Source of the DNA: Shimia sp022448905
Lineage (GTDB): Bacteria > Pseudomonadota > Alphaproteobacteria > Rhodobacterales > Rhodobacteraceae
Reading direction: 5' to 3'
DNA length: 64,000 bases
Assembly (NCBI RefSeq): GCF_047126315.1
Contig: NZ_CP138953.1
Coordinates: 1,550,001 to 1,614,000 of the forward strand
The notes beneath the pieces are model-generated. The model saw only the letters and a program-made list of their open reading frames with translations, was not told the DNA's origin and did not search any database. This document shows, one piece after another, positions 48,701 through 57,398 of this stretch; position 1 is the first letter of the stretch, and each line of letters starts with the position of its first letter. The translations under genes were made by a program, and so were the position numbers.

Positions 48701-51268
48701 GGCAATGACACCATCGGCGTGCTCACCGATTTCATGAATGTGGACGGCAACGGCGGCAGCGATTGGCTCGACCTCAGCGGCCTGTTGGCGGCGGGGTCTG
48801 CGGTGACGGCGAACCTCACCACGGGGGACATCGACATCGCCCGCAATGGCTCCGTGGATCTGACGGCCGTGAATTTTGAAAACATCCAGGGCACCGCCAA
48901 CGCCGACAGCATCACCAGCAGCGCGGCGGACAACTGGATCTTGGCGGGCGACGGAAATGACACCATCGCCATCCAATCCGGCACTAGCTCGTTGGGCGAC
49001 ATCTATGTCGGGGGCGATGGCACCGCGGATTGGCTGCTCAACACCAGCGGCTCCAATCTGGTGTTTGACGTCTTTGATGCCACCGATGTGACCGAAACGG
49101 TCAGCGGCTCTGGCTTGGAGAATATGGCGATCGCAGGCCTGACCGTGCTTGGCACGGGGGGCAATGACCTGATGAACTTCCAAGGCCTGCGCCTGACCCA
49201 ATTGGCCACCACCGTCTCGGCGCTGGACGTCTCCACCGGCGGCGGCGATGATACGGTGTTTGGCACCAACCTGACGGGCCAGCAGACCAACGGCGTCAAT
49301 CAAAACCGCATCGACTATGACCTCGGCGCAGGCAACGACAGCTTTGTTGGGACAGGCGTCAACATCGATGTCGTGCTTGGCGGTACGGGCAGTGACACGG
49401 TGCTCGCGGGCGATGGCAATGACATGCTGCGCGGCAACGCGGGCGGCGATTTCTTCAACGGGCAGGGTGGCAACGACACTTTCACCGTGCTCGCAGGCGA
49501 AGACAGCGAGCTCGATACATTTATTGGCGGCGCAGGCACGGCTGACATCATCACCAACGGTGTCACCACCAACTTCACTTTCTCGGTGTTTGACTATGAC
49601 GACGCCACCGAGACGGTGAACGGCTCCGGCGTCGAGATCCTGCAGCTCAACGGTTTCCGCATCAATGGCACCGGCGCCAACACGCTGTTTGACTTTGACG
49701 GTACGCGGTTCATTGGCCTGAACACCGTTCTGACCAATCTGGAGGTCACCACCGGCGCGGGCAATGACACGGTGATCGGCAGCGCCGCCACCGCGCAACA
49801 AACCAACGGCGTCAACCAGGCCCGGATCGACTATGACCTCGGCGCGGGACAGGATGACTTCACCGGCGCAGGGCTGATGAACGACGTGGTCTTTGGCCAA
49901 GGCGGCGATGACACCCTGCGCGGGATGCTGGGCGCAGATTCCCTGCTGGGCGGCGCAGACAACGACCTGCTGCAAGGCGGCGAGGGCAACGACACGCTGC
50001 AAGGCGACGCCGGTCTGGACCGGCTCGAGGGCGGCTTGGGCAACGACCATCTGGTGCTAACCGCGGGCTCCAACCACGAACTCGAAGAGTACCTCGGCGG
50101 CGCGGGCATCGACCGGCTGGTGAATGCCACCGGCGGCGACGTGACCCTGCAGCAGATCAACGCCTTTGATGGGCCCAACTTCAACGTGCTGGAGATCGAA
50201 GAACTGTCGCTGGCGGCGCATACGGTGCTGGGCACCGGCAGCAACGACATCTTTGACCTCACCGGCGTGCGGTTTTTGACCATGAACACCGTGGTCAGCG
50301 ACCTGGAGATCGCCACCGGCGGTGGCAATGACACGGTTGTGGGCTCTGACCAGACCGGGCAGCAGACCAACGGCGTCAACCAAAACCGCTACGATTATGA
50401 CCTCGGCGCGGGCAACGACAGCTTCACCGGCGCGGGCGTGTCGGTGGATGTGGTCTTTGGCGGGCTGGGCAGCGATACGATTTTGGGTGGCGATGGCAAT
50501 GACACGCTCGAAGGCGGCGCCGGCGGCGACCTGATTGATGGCGGCGACGGCAGCGATCTGATCTTCCTGCGCGCAGGCGATCAGTCCGAGCTCGACACCA
50601 TTGTGGGCGGCGCAGGCTTTGACACGCTGCACAACCTGGCCGGGGCGAGTTTTGTGTTTGAGAGCTTTGACTTTGACGGCATCGGCAACGTCATGGGCGC
50701 AGGCGTGGAACGGCTGCAACTTGTGGGCGGCACGATGTTTGGCACCGGCAATGCCAACACCTACGACCTGCAGGGGCTGCAGCTTTACGGGCTTAACACC
50801 GTCGTCGCCACCGTGGACGTCTCCACCGGCGGCGGCGATGATACGGTGTTTGGCACCAACCTGACGGGCCAGCAGACCAACGGCGTCAATCAAAACCGCA
50901 TCGATTACGACCTCGGCGCGGGCAACGACAGTTTCACCGGCACCGGCAATACCCTCGATGTGGTGCTTGGCGGCGACGGCAATGACACGCTCAACGGCGC
51001 CGGCGGCAGCGATACCCTCACCGGGGGCGCGGATGCGGACGTCTTTGTCTTTGCCAGCGGCGACGGCACCACCAATTTTGTGACCGACTATCAGGACGGA
51101 AGCGACCAAATCGACCTGTCCCTAGCCGCCGGGCTGAACAACATTGGCGATGTGCTGGCCAACCTCACACAGGTGGGCTTGGATGCGCAGATTGTCGAAG
51201 GCACCACAACCATCCGGTTGCTAAATGTGAATATCGCAGTGATCGACGCGACAGATTTCATTTTCTGA
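45794..51268 (+). CDS. giant secreted RTX/VCBS-repeat protein (1824 aa)
   Basis: No N-terminal signal peptide. Residues 1-105 hold RTX nonapeptides (GGNGHDTINGNGGNDILLGG). Residues 150-700 hold cadherin/VCBS-type domains: three near-identical 101-residue repeats containing DVDAGDVLSVTNAGVFVGAY, then divergent ones. Residues 900-1800 hold four modules built on QQTNGVNQNRIDYDLGAGND, each followed by RTX calcium-binding repeats. The C-terminal 60 residues, ending DATDFIF, look like a type I secretion signal. Such proteins are exported in one step by a TolC-linked ABC system and act in adhesion or biofilm. No secretion genes lie next to it. The start is ATG 45794, five bases after GGGGGAA. Confidence 0.88.
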   Translation: MPGNNGNNLINGNGLSNFLYGGNGHDTINGNGGNDILLGGNGRDLISGGDGHDLLKGGNGKDTLFGDAGNDWLFGGRGRDVLSGGQGNDVLFGGRGRDTAVFEDSILNFTFHQGWCGLRVTHTDVLGTDWLFSIELLQFDDITINLRAANNAPLAVDDTLAAQSDAALTVSASGLVTNDFDWEGDTLEVVSVDGTATIGIITLTAGGDLIYDANGQFDYLAAGSTATDTFTYTITDGNGGYDTATVTVTVTGSGTGGSNTPPVANDDSTSASDNGVAATGNVLTNDTDVDAGDVLSVTNAGVFVGAYGTLTLNGDGSYSYLVTDESIDDGFSDTDSFTVDITDGTSADSSTLTINVTGENDAPVANDDSTSASDNGVASTGNVLTNDTDVDAGDVLSVTNAGVFVGAYGTLTLNGDGSYSYLVTDESIDDGFNDTDIFAVDITDGTASDSSTLTINVTGENDAPVANDDSTSASDNGVAATGNVLTNDTDVDAGDVLSVTNAGVFVGTYGTLTLNADGSYSYLVTDESIDDGFSDTDSFTVDITDGTASDSSTLTINVTGENDAPVTADDVATAAKNSTVSGNVLINDSDIDTGDSLSVGLVAGVAPGTALVVTSAGGRQGLLTVLADGSYTFDPQTNFLDLNPSENDTVTVAMAISDGTTTSPSLLVITVEGGNAPPAAVDDTAATDEDTAVLIDVTSNDSDPDLDSFAVTMIDGQAVALGGSVVLTGSGATVTLNLDGTLSYDPAGVFDALADGTPAVDSFSYEITDGNGASDTGQVTVNLTGVNDAPTVGNVSLNVFEGIGITISAVGNGNLKSNASDVDGTVVSVVDVDGQINGTTGIVGLYGVLTWDALTGAYSYTVDDDNPTVHGLLSGASLQETFTFTLMDDFGATNAATLTVTIDGVNDGLFTELNDAVNLSAAVAAFPDTAFENNFLDALGGDDAVTLVSGLEVSGYLNEFDGETFSGGLGNDTIGVLTDFMNVDGNGGSDWLDLSGLLAAGSAVTANLTTGDIDIARNGSVDLTAVNFENIQGTANADSITSSAADNWILAGDGNDTIAIQSGTSSLGDIYVGGDGTADWLLNTSGSNLVFDVFDATDVTETVSGSGLENMAIAGLTVLGTGGNDLMNFQGLRLTQLATTVSALDVSTGGGDDTVFGTNLTGQQTNGVNQNRIDYDLGAGNDSFVGTGVNIDVVLGGTGSDTVLAGDGNDMLRGNAGGDFFNGQGGNDTFTVLAGEDSELDTFIGGAGTADIITNGVTTNFTFSVFDYDDATETVNGSGVEILQLNGFRINGTGANTLFDFDGTRFIGLNTVLTNLEVTTGAGNDTVIGSAATAQQTNGVNQARIDYDLGAGQDDFTGAGLMNDVVFGQGGDDTLRGMLGADSLLGGADNDLLQGGEGNDTLQGDAGLDRLEGGLGNDHLVLTAGSNHELEEYLGGAGIDRLVNATGGDVTLQQINAFDGPNFNVLEIEELSLAAHTVLGTGSNDIFDLTGVRFLTMNTVVSDLEIATGGGNDTVVGSDQTGQQTNGVNQNRYDYDLGAGNDSFTGAGVSVDVVFGGLGSDTILGGDGNDTLEGGAGGDLIDGGDGSDLIFLRAGDQSELDTIVGGAGFDTLHNLAGASFVFESFDFDGIGNVMGAGVERLQLVGGTMFGTGNANTYDLQGLQLYGLNTVVATVDVSTGGGDDTVFGTNLTGQQTNGVNQNRIDYDLGAGNDSFTGTGNTLDVVLGGDGNDTLNGAGGSDTLTGGADADVFVFASGDGTTNFVTDYQDGSDQIDLSLAAGLNNIGDVLANLTQVGLDAQIVEGTTTIRLLNVNIAVIDATDFIF
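46577..47485 (+). repeat. three tandem 303-base repeats in the giant gene
   Basis: Copies start at 46577, 46880 and 47183, each encoding 101 residues from PVANDDSTSASDNGV to INVTGENDA. DNA identity is very high, with only scattered changes (for example GVAAT/GVAST), so the copies have been recently duplicated or kept alike by conversion. Confidence 0.9.
49210..50960 (+). repeat. dispersed repeats of the QQTNGVNQ module
   Basis: The block coding for GQQTNGVNQNRIDYDLGAGN occurs around 49278, 49797, 50359 and 50868, at about 510-560 base spacing. The first and last copies share an almost identical stretch of about 85 bases. Confidence 0.8.
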
Positions 51269-51455
51269 TCGGGATTAGGCGGGGCCCAGGCAGGCTCTGT
51301 GACCAAAGTGGCCGCTAAAGTTGTGTGTTTGGATTTTCTGCGCGGCAAGGAACGCAGCCGGTTCACAGACTGCGCTTGTCCGCTGGGCGACAGGCTTAAT
51401 TTGGCAGCAGTGCTGTCCTGTCTTGCAGCAAAAAACTCATTTGCAAACAAATAGA

Positions 51456-51471
51456 TTGATCGAACGGTCAA
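51456..51471. promoter_or_regulatory. RutR-like palindrome ahead of the nucleobase transporter operon
   Basis: TTGATCGAACGGTCAA is a 16-base imperfect palindrome (6 of 8 pairs). It has the TTGAcC...GGTCAA frame of the operator bound by RutR, the pyrimidine-sensing TetR protein. It lies 40 bases before the BMP gene start. Confidence 0.4.
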
Positions 51472-51510
51472 AGTTGCCGAAGCTAGCCGCATTCAATCAG
51501 GGGGTTATCT

Positions 51511-52503
51511 ATGAAGATCGTTGGGAAGATGTCTCGTCGGGTGCTGCTCGCATCGGCGTTGGGCGCAAGCGTTCTTGCGTCCGCAGGAATTGCCGCTGCT
51601 GAGGCTGTGAAAGTTGCTGCCATTTACACGCTGCCAGTGGAACAACAGTGGATCAGCCGCATCCATTTGGCGCTGAACACAGCGGCTGAGCGCGGCGACA
51701 TTGAGTATGTGTTTTCCGAAAACGTGGCCAACACAGACTACGAACGCGTGATGCGCGAATATGCCGAACAGGGTATGCAATTGATAGTGGGCGAAGTTTT
51801 TGGCCTGGAACGCGCGGCGCGCAAAGTGGCCGGGGATTATCCGGAAACCGCCTTCCTCATGGGCTCGTCCTTTGGGGCGGTGGCGCCAAACTTCTCGGTG
51901 TTTGACAACTGGATTCACGAGCCATCCTATCTGTCGGGCATGGTGGCCGGTAAGGCAACCGAGTCCAATGTGATCGGCATGGTGGGCGGTTACGCTATTC
52001 CAGAGGTGAACCGCCTGATGCACGCCTTTATGGACGGTGCACGCGAGGTGAACCCGGATGTGAAGTTCATCGTCAACTTCATCGACAGCTGGTACGATCC
52101 ACCCAAAGCCAAGGAAAGCGCCTTTGCGATGATGGATGCCGGTGCGGACATCATGTACGCGGAGCGCTTTGGCGTGTCTGACGCCGCTGTCGAACGCGGT
52201 GTAAAGGCGATTGGCAACGTGATTGACACCTCGGGCGACTACCCGGGCACCATTTTGGCGTCGGCTTTGTGGCACATGGAAGCCACCATCGACAAAGCCA
52301 TCGAAAGCGTCGCCAGCGGCACCTTTGAAGCGGCGGACTACGGTCAGTACAGCTTCATGCAGTATGGCGGCGGCTCTCTCGTGCTGGATGACAAGCTGGT
52401 GCCAGCTGATGTGGTTGAGGCCGTGCGGGCCAAAGAGGCTGACATCATGGGTGGCATGTTCCGTGTGAACGTGAACGACGACCGTCCTGTCTCTGACAAC
52501 TGA
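51511..52503 (+). CDS. BMP-family ABC substrate-binding protein (nucleoside/nucleobase)
   Basis: A 330-residue periplasmic protein. A signal peptide with a twin-Arg-like SRRVLLASALG start and cleavage near AGIAAAEA is followed by the BMP domain: VAAIYTLPVEQQWISRIHLA, LIVGEVFGLERAARKVA, and GMVAGKATESNVIGMVGG. No lipobox is seen. Relatives bind purine or pyrimidine nucleosides or bases. It is followed by the terminator-like hairpin and the ATPase and permease genes, so it is the most expressed part of the transporter. Confidence 0.88.
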   Translation: MKIVGKMSRRVLLASALGASVLASAGIAAAEAVKVAAIYTLPVEQQWISRIHLALNTAAERGDIEYVFSENVANTDYERVMREYAEQGMQLIVGEVFGLERAARKVAGDYPETAFLMGSSFGAVAPNFSVFDNWIHEPSYLSGMVAGKATESNVIGMVGGYAIPEVNRLMHAFMDGAREVNPDVKFIVNFIDSWYDPPKAKESAFAMMDAGADIMYAERFGVSDAAVERGVKAIGNVIDTSGDYPGTILASALWHMEATIDKAIESVASGTFEAADYGQYSFMQYGGGSLVLDDKLVPADVVEAVRAKEADIMGGMFRVNVNDDRPVSDN

Positions 52504-52510
52504 TTTGGGG

Positions 52511-52537
52511 AAGGCCGATCCTCGGGGTCGGCCTTTT
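52511..52537 (+). terminator. attenuator hairpin between binding protein and ATPase genes
   Basis: AAGGCCGATCC (52511-52521) pairs with GGGTCGGCCTT (52525-52535) through 11 pairs with one G-T, loop TCG, followed by TTTT. It probably lowers transcription of the downstream transporter genes relative to the binding protein. Confidence 0.75.
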
Positions 52538-52543
52538 CACATT

Positions 52544-54061
52544 GTGACACAGAAAAAAGTCTTATCTTTGAACGGGCTGACCAAGCGGTTTGGCTCCGTT
52601 GTGGCGAATAACGCGGTGGATCTGACCTTGCACCGCGGCGAGGTGCTGGCGCTGTTGGGAGAAAACGGCGCTGGCAAAACCACATTGATGAACATGCTTT
52701 TTGGGCACTACATGCCCGATGACGGCACGGTGGATGTGGCTGACGAGTCCGGTGCTATGCGCCCGTTGATGCTTGGCCATCCGCAAGCGGCGCTGGCGGC
52801 GGGGATCGGCATGGTGCACCAGCACTTCACGCTGGCTGAGAACCTCAATGCGCTGGATAACATTGTGCTGGGTTCCGAGCCCTTGCGGATGCTCAAACGA
52901 GACCGTGCTGGTGCCCGCGCAAAGATCGCACGCATCATGGAGCACACCGGGCTTCAGGCACAGCTCGACGTGCCCGTGGGCAAGATGAGCGTGGGCGAAC
53001 GGCAGCGGGTCGAAATTCTCAAGGCCTTATACCGCGATGTGCGCATTCTGGTGCTGGACGAACCCACCGCCGTATTGACGCCGCAAGAGGCTGACACGCT
53101 GTTTGACAGTATTGGCGCCATGACCCGCGAAGGGCTGTCGGTGATTTTCATCTCCCACAAGCTGCGCGAAGTTCTGGCCTTTTCCCACCGCATCGCTGTG
53201 TTGCGCCATGGCGAAAAGGTAGGTGAGATTGCCACTCAAGAAGCTGACGAGCGCGACATTGCGCGGATGATGGTCGGGGCGGACACACCCGAAACCCCAC
53301 GCAGCGACCTGACACCCGGCGCGCCGGTGCTGCAATTGAAGAACCTGTCGGTGACAGGCCGCTCCAAGCGGGACTCGCTTGAGAATGTCACTCTGGCGGT
53401 GCACCAACATGAAATTCTGGGCATTGCAGGCGTGTCCGGCAACGGCCAAAGCGCGCTGGCGGGGGTGATCTCCGGTCTGAACCAGCCCACCAACGGAACG
53501 TTGAAGGTGGACGAAACGGTCATTGCACATCCAACCCCGCGCAAGATGATCCACGCCGGGGTGGGCCGCATTCCCGAGGACCGCCACCATGACGGCATCG
53601 TCGGGGCGATGAGCGTCGCTGAGAACATGGTGATCGAGCGGTTGGATGAACCGGAGGTGCAGGCCAAGGGTCTGTTAAAACGCGATGCCATTCGCGCCAA
53701 CGCGGACCGGCTGGCAGCCGACTATGACGTGCGCGGCCCAGGTGTGACCGCCCGAGCGCGGCTTCTGTCCGGCGGCAACATCCAAAAGCTGATCCTGGCG
53801 CGGGTGTTTGAACAAAACCCCAAGCTGCTCCTGGCCAACCAACCGACGCGCGGCCTCGACATGGGGGCTGCTGCCGAAGTGGCGCGCCGCTTGCTGGAGG
53901 CCCGCACCCGTGGCGCAGGCATTGTGCTGATTTCCGAAGATCTCGACGAGGTGTTGAGCCTCGCGGACCGCATCATGGTGATCCACGACGGCGCCCTAAT
54001 CGAAGCAAACAGCCGCGATCGCGAACACATTGGCCTAATGATGGCGGGAGAACTGACATGA
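52544..54061 (+). CDS. nucleobase/nucleoside ABC transporter ATPase (double NBD)
   Basis: A 505-residue tandem ATPase of the sugar/nucleoside type. The first half has Walker A GENGAGKTT, signature MSVGERQRVEIL and Walker B ILVLDEPTAVL. The second half has the altered P-loop GVSGNGQSALAG, signature LLSGGNIQKLIL and Walker B-like LLLANQPTRGLD, as usual for this group. I start at GTG 52544 (VTQKKVLSL), because the frame before it is taken up by the hairpin. The stop overlaps the next gene by four bases. Confidence 0.9.
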   Translation: MTQKKVLSLNGLTKRFGSVVANNAVDLTLHRGEVLALLGENGAGKTTLMNMLFGHYMPDDGTVDVADESGAMRPLMLGHPQAALAAGIGMVHQHFTLAENLNALDNIVLGSEPLRMLKRDRAGARAKIARIMEHTGLQAQLDVPVGKMSVGERQRVEILKALYRDVRILVLDEPTAVLTPQEADTLFDSIGAMTREGLSVIFISHKLREVLAFSHRIAVLRHGEKVGEIATQEADERDIARMMVGADTPETPRSDLTPGAPVLQLKNLSVTGRSKRDSLENVTLAVHQHEILGIAGVSGNGQSALAGVISGLNQPTNGTLKVDETVIAHPTPRKMIHAGVGRIPEDRHHDGIVGAMSVAENMVIERLDEPEVQAKGLLKRDAIRANADRLAADYDVRGPGVTARARLLSGGNIQKLILARVFEQNPKLLLANQPTRGLDMGAAAEVARRLLEARTRGAGIVLISEDLDEVLSLADRIMVIHDGALIEANSRDREHIGLMMAGELT

Positions 54062-55134
54062 TCCGCATCGAACCCAGACAATCTTCCTCGCGCCTCATGA
54101 CGTTGGGCATCCCGGTGCTCTCCGCCTTTGTGGCGCTGGCGCTGGCGGCTCTGCCGCTGGCCTTTGCCGGTGCCGATGTCACCACAGCCTATAAGGAAAT
54201 GTTCAAAGGCGTGTTTGGCTCCACCTTTGCTTTCACCGAAATGCTGACCCGCGCCACGCCGCTGATCTTCACCGGTCTCGCCGCCGCGCTCGCTTTTCGG
54301 GCCAAGCTCTGGAACATCGGGGCCGAAGGCCAGCTCTACCTCGGCGCAATGGCTGCCGTGGCCATCGGGGCAGGGGCCATCGACGCGCCTTCCTTTGTGT
54401 TAATCCCGCTGATCGTGCTCTTTGGCTGCGCAGCAGGTGCCGTGGGCATGGCGGTGCCCACCGTGCTCAAATCCCGCTTCGGCGCGGATGAGGTGGTGAC
54501 CACGCTCTTGCTGAACTTCGTGATCCTGATCTTCCTGCAAATGATGCTCGAAGGCCCGCTCAAAGACCCTATGGGCCTTGGCTGGCCGCAAAGCCCGCCC
54601 ATTCTGGATCAAGGCATGTTGCCCCCTCTGATGGACCGGATGCGCGTACATTCCGGCCTGATCATCGCGCTGGTCTGCGCCGGTGTGGCACAGTTCATGC
54701 TGGCGCGGTCGGTTTGGGGCTTCAAGCTGCGCGCAGTGGGAGAAAACGCCGCCGCCGCCAAACACGCCGGCATCCGCGTAAACCGCTCGCTGATGAGCGT
54801 CGCCATTGTCTCCGGCGCTTTGGCCGGTATGGCCGGTGTGAGCGAAGTGGCAGGTCTCAAAGGTTATCTCACCGCCGACCTCAGCCCCGGCTTTGGCTAC
54901 ACCGGCATTGTGGTCGCCATGCTCGCAGGCCTCTCACCAGTTGGGGTGGTCATGTCCGCGCTCTTCATCGCCAGTGTGTTTGTTGGCGCCGACAGCATGA
55001 GCCGCGCCATGGGGGTGTCGTCTTACTTGGCAGATCTCGTGGTTTCCATGTCGCTGCTCTGCGTGCTGATTGGCGGCTTCTTTGCCCGCTACCGCATCGC
55101 TTTGGTAAAAACGCCCAAAGGAGAGCAGGCATGA
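54058..55134 (+). CDS. nucleobase/nucleoside ABC transporter permease 1
   Basis: A 358-residue BPD_transp_2 protein with about ten helices. It has the family stretch FRAKLWNIGAEGQLYLGAMA and GVSEVAGLKGYLTADLSPGF. The start ATG overlaps the ATPase stop, and its own stop overlaps the next permease start (ATGA), so the three are translated together. It is homologous to YufP/BmpB-type permeases for nucleosides. Confidence 0.9.
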   Translation: MIRIEPRQSSSRLMTLGIPVLSAFVALALAALPLAFAGADVTTAYKEMFKGVFGSTFAFTEMLTRATPLIFTGLAAALAFRAKLWNIGAEGQLYLGAMAAVAIGAGAIDAPSFVLIPLIVLFGCAAGAVGMAVPTVLKSRFGADEVVTTLLLNFVILIFLQMMLEGPLKDPMGLGWPQSPPILDQGMLPPLMDRMRVHSGLIIALVCAGVAQFMLARSVWGFKLRAVGENAAAAKHAGIRVNRSLMSVAIVSGALAGMAGVSEVAGLKGYLTADLSPGFGYTGIVVAMLAGLSPVGVVMSALFIASVFVGADSMSRAMGVSSYLADLVVSMSLLCVLIGGFFARYRIALVKTPKGEQA

Positions 55135-56075
55135 TGGACATTCTGCAAATCCTGCTCAGCGAAAGCTTCTGGGCCGCCTCGCTGCGCATCGCCACACCGC
55201 TGATCTTTGGCGTGCTCGGCGCGTTGCTCTGTGAGAAAACCGGCGTGCTCAATCTGGGTATCGAAGGCATCTTTGCCGCCGGGGCCATGGCCGGATGGAT
55301 GGCGGTTTGGCTTGGCGCGGGCCTCTGGGGCGGCGTGTTGGTGGCCGCGCTCGCGGGGGCTTTCTTCGGTCTGATCCATGCTATCCTGACCGTGCCATTG
55401 GGGCTGTCTCAACACGTGTCCGGGCTTGGGGTGACCATGTTTGCCACCTCGGTCAGCTACTTCACCTATCGCACCGCGCTGCCCAACGTGTCCTCCCCGC
55501 CGCGCATTGAGCCGTTTCAGCCGCTGGATGTGCCACTGCTTTCGGAACTGCCATTTCTGGGGCCGGTGCTGTTTCAACAAACCGCGCTCACATGGCTGGC
55601 GATCCTGATGGTTGGGTTGGTCTGGTATGTACTCAACCGCACCCCGCTGGGCGTCGCCCTGCAAGCTGTGGGTGACAACCCTGACAGCGTCGATGCCCAA
55701 GGCCTCTCGGTCTACGGTCTGCGCATCGGGGCCGTGGTGGCGGGCTCTGCCCTGATGGCACTTGGTGGTGCCTTCCTGACAATGTCGGCCTTTGACGCCT
55801 TCTTCTTTGGCATGGTGAACGGACGCGGCTGGGTCTGCATCGCACTGGTGATTTTTGCCAGCTGGAAGCCGGGCAAAGCCCTGCTCGGCGCGCTCTTGTT
55901 TGGTGCCTTTGACGCGCTGCAAGTCCGCCTGCAAACCGAAGTGGGCGCTCTTGTGCCGGGGCAGGTCTTCCTGATGGCACCCTACATCCTGTCGATCATC
56001 GCGCTTGTGGTGGCCGCCCGAAAAGCCGACTATCCCCGCGCGCTTCTAACGCCGTGGTTCAAAGGCCAACGCTAG
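55131..56075 (+). CDS. nucleobase/nucleoside ABC transporter permease 2
   Basis: A 314-residue BPD_transp_2 protein. The start is ATG 55131 (MMDILQILLSESFW), inside the ATGA overlap; a longer frame upstream is a shadow of permease 1. It has the motif LCEKTGVLNLGIEGIFAAGA and ends with a helix before KADYPRALLTPW. It pairs with permease 1 to form the channel. The amidohydrolase gene starts nine bases later. Confidence 0.9.
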   Translation: MMDILQILLSESFWAASLRIATPLIFGVLGALLCEKTGVLNLGIEGIFAAGAMAGWMAVWLGAGLWGGVLVAALAGAFFGLIHAILTVPLGLSQHVSGLGVTMFATSVSYFTYRTALPNVSSPPRIEPFQPLDVPLLSELPFLGPVLFQQTALTWLAILMVGLVWYVLNRTPLGVALQAVGDNPDSVDAQGLSVYGLRIGAVVAGSALMALGGAFLTMSAFDAFFFGMVNGRGWVCIALVIFASWKPGKALLGALLFGAFDALQVRLQTEVGALVPGQVFLMAPYILSIIALVVAARKADYPRALLTPWFKGQR

Positions 56076-56083
56076 GATTTCTC

Positions 56084-57376
56084 ATGTTTGATCTGATCAT
56101 CAAAAACGCGACCCTTCCTGACGGGCGCAGCGGTGTCGACATTGCCTGCCAAGACGGCATTATCACCGCTGTTGAAGCTGGTATCACGGCTGAGGCCACC
56201 GAGGTTATCGACGCCAAAGGCTATCTCGTGTCGCCCCCCTTTGTGGACCCGCATTTTCACATGGACGCCACGCTGTCGCTGGGCACACCGCGCATGAATG
56301 TCTCCGGCACGTTGCTCGAAGGCATCGCGCTCTGGGGCGAACTCAAGCCTGTGCAAAGTGTCGATGACATCATCCAACGGGCCCTGCGCTATTGCGATCT
56401 GGCGGTTTCCATGGGGCTGGGCGCGATCCGCAGCCATGTCGATACCTGCGATGATGAACTCAAGGGCGTTGAGGCGCTCCTTGAGGTGCGGGACCAGGTC
56501 AAAGACTACATCGATCTGCAGTTGGTGGCCTTCCCGCAAGACGGTGTTCTGCGTGATCCAACCGCCATGGCCAACACCCTGCGCGCGCTGGATATGGGCG
56601 TCGATGTGGTTGGCGGCATCCCGCATTTTGAGCGCACCATGGCGGATGGCGCAGAGTCTGTGCGTCAGCTTTGCAAAATTGCTGCGGACAGAGGCCTGAT
56701 GGTCGACATGCATTGTGATGAAAGTGACGATCCACACAGCCGCCACATCGAAACGCTCGCCTATGAAACCCAGCGTTTGGGTCTGCAAGGACGTGTCGCT
56801 GGCTCACACCTGACCTCCATGCACTCGATGGACAACTACTATGTTTCCAAGCTGATCCCGCTAATGGTCGAAGCAGGCGTGCACGCCATTCCCAACCCTC
56901 TGATCAACATCATGCTACAAGGGCGGCACGACACCTATCCCAAACGGCGTGGTCAAACCCGCGTGCGTGAGCTGCGGGACGCCGGCATCACTGTGGGCTT
57001 TGGCTCTGATTGCGTTATGGACCCGTGGTACTCCATGGGCACGGCTGACATGCTGGATGTGGCCTTCATGGGTCTGCATGTCGGGCAGCTGTCCAGTCGC
57101 GAGGACATGGCCTGGTGCTTTGACGCGGTCACGCAAAACTCGGCACACATCATGGGGCTGGGCGGCTATGGCGTTGCCAAAGGCTGCGCCGCCAATCTTG
57201 TGCTGCTGCAAGCGCGCGACAAGATCGAGACCATCCGCCTGCGCGCGGACCGCCTCGCCGTGATCCGCAAAGGCAAGGTGATCGCCCGCAAACAGCCTTC
57301 GGTCAGCAATCTGTCGCTTCCGGGGCGTCCGAAGAGCTTGGACCCGGCCGACTACGCGCCCAAGTCGCCCAGCTGA
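56084..57376 (+). CDS. cytosine deaminase-like amidohydrolase
   Basis: A 430-residue metal-dependent deaminase. The start is ATG 56084 (MFDLIIKNATLPDG). The metal site is intact: PHFHMDATLS (HxH type), later His in DMHCDESDD and GSHLTSMHSM, and the Asp in FGSDCVMDPWY. The N- and C-terminal strands form the composite beta-sandwich. CodA-type enzymes turn cytosine into uracil, but related ones act on other N-heterocycles such as creatinine. Being the last gene of the transporter operon, it probably processes the imported compound. Confidence 0.87.
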   Translation: MFDLIIKNATLPDGRSGVDIACQDGIITAVEAGITAEATEVIDAKGYLVSPPFVDPHFHMDATLSLGTPRMNVSGTLLEGIALWGELKPVQSVDDIIQRALRYCDLAVSMGLGAIRSHVDTCDDELKGVEALLEVRDQVKDYIDLQLVAFPQDGVLRDPTAMANTLRALDMGVDVVGGIPHFERTMADGAESVRQLCKIAADRGLMVDMHCDESDDPHSRHIETLAYETQRLGLQGRVAGSHLTSMHSMDNYYVSKLIPLMVEAGVHAIPNPLINIMLQGRHDTYPKRRGQTRVRELRDAGITVGFGSDCVMDPWYSMGTADMLDVAFMGLHVGQLSSREDMAWCFDAVTQNSAHIMGLGGYGVAKGCAANLVLLQARDKIETIRLRADRLAVIRKGKVIARKQPSVSNLSLPGRPKSLDPADYAPKSPS

Positions 57377-57398
57377 CGCACGTTTTCGGCGCGGCGGT

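Noticed and set aside
46283..50050. A 1255-codon open frame on the minus strand inside the giant repeat gene
   Set aside because: It mirrors the GC-rich repeats of the plus-strand gene; its translation is low-complexity with repeated blocks and no family features.
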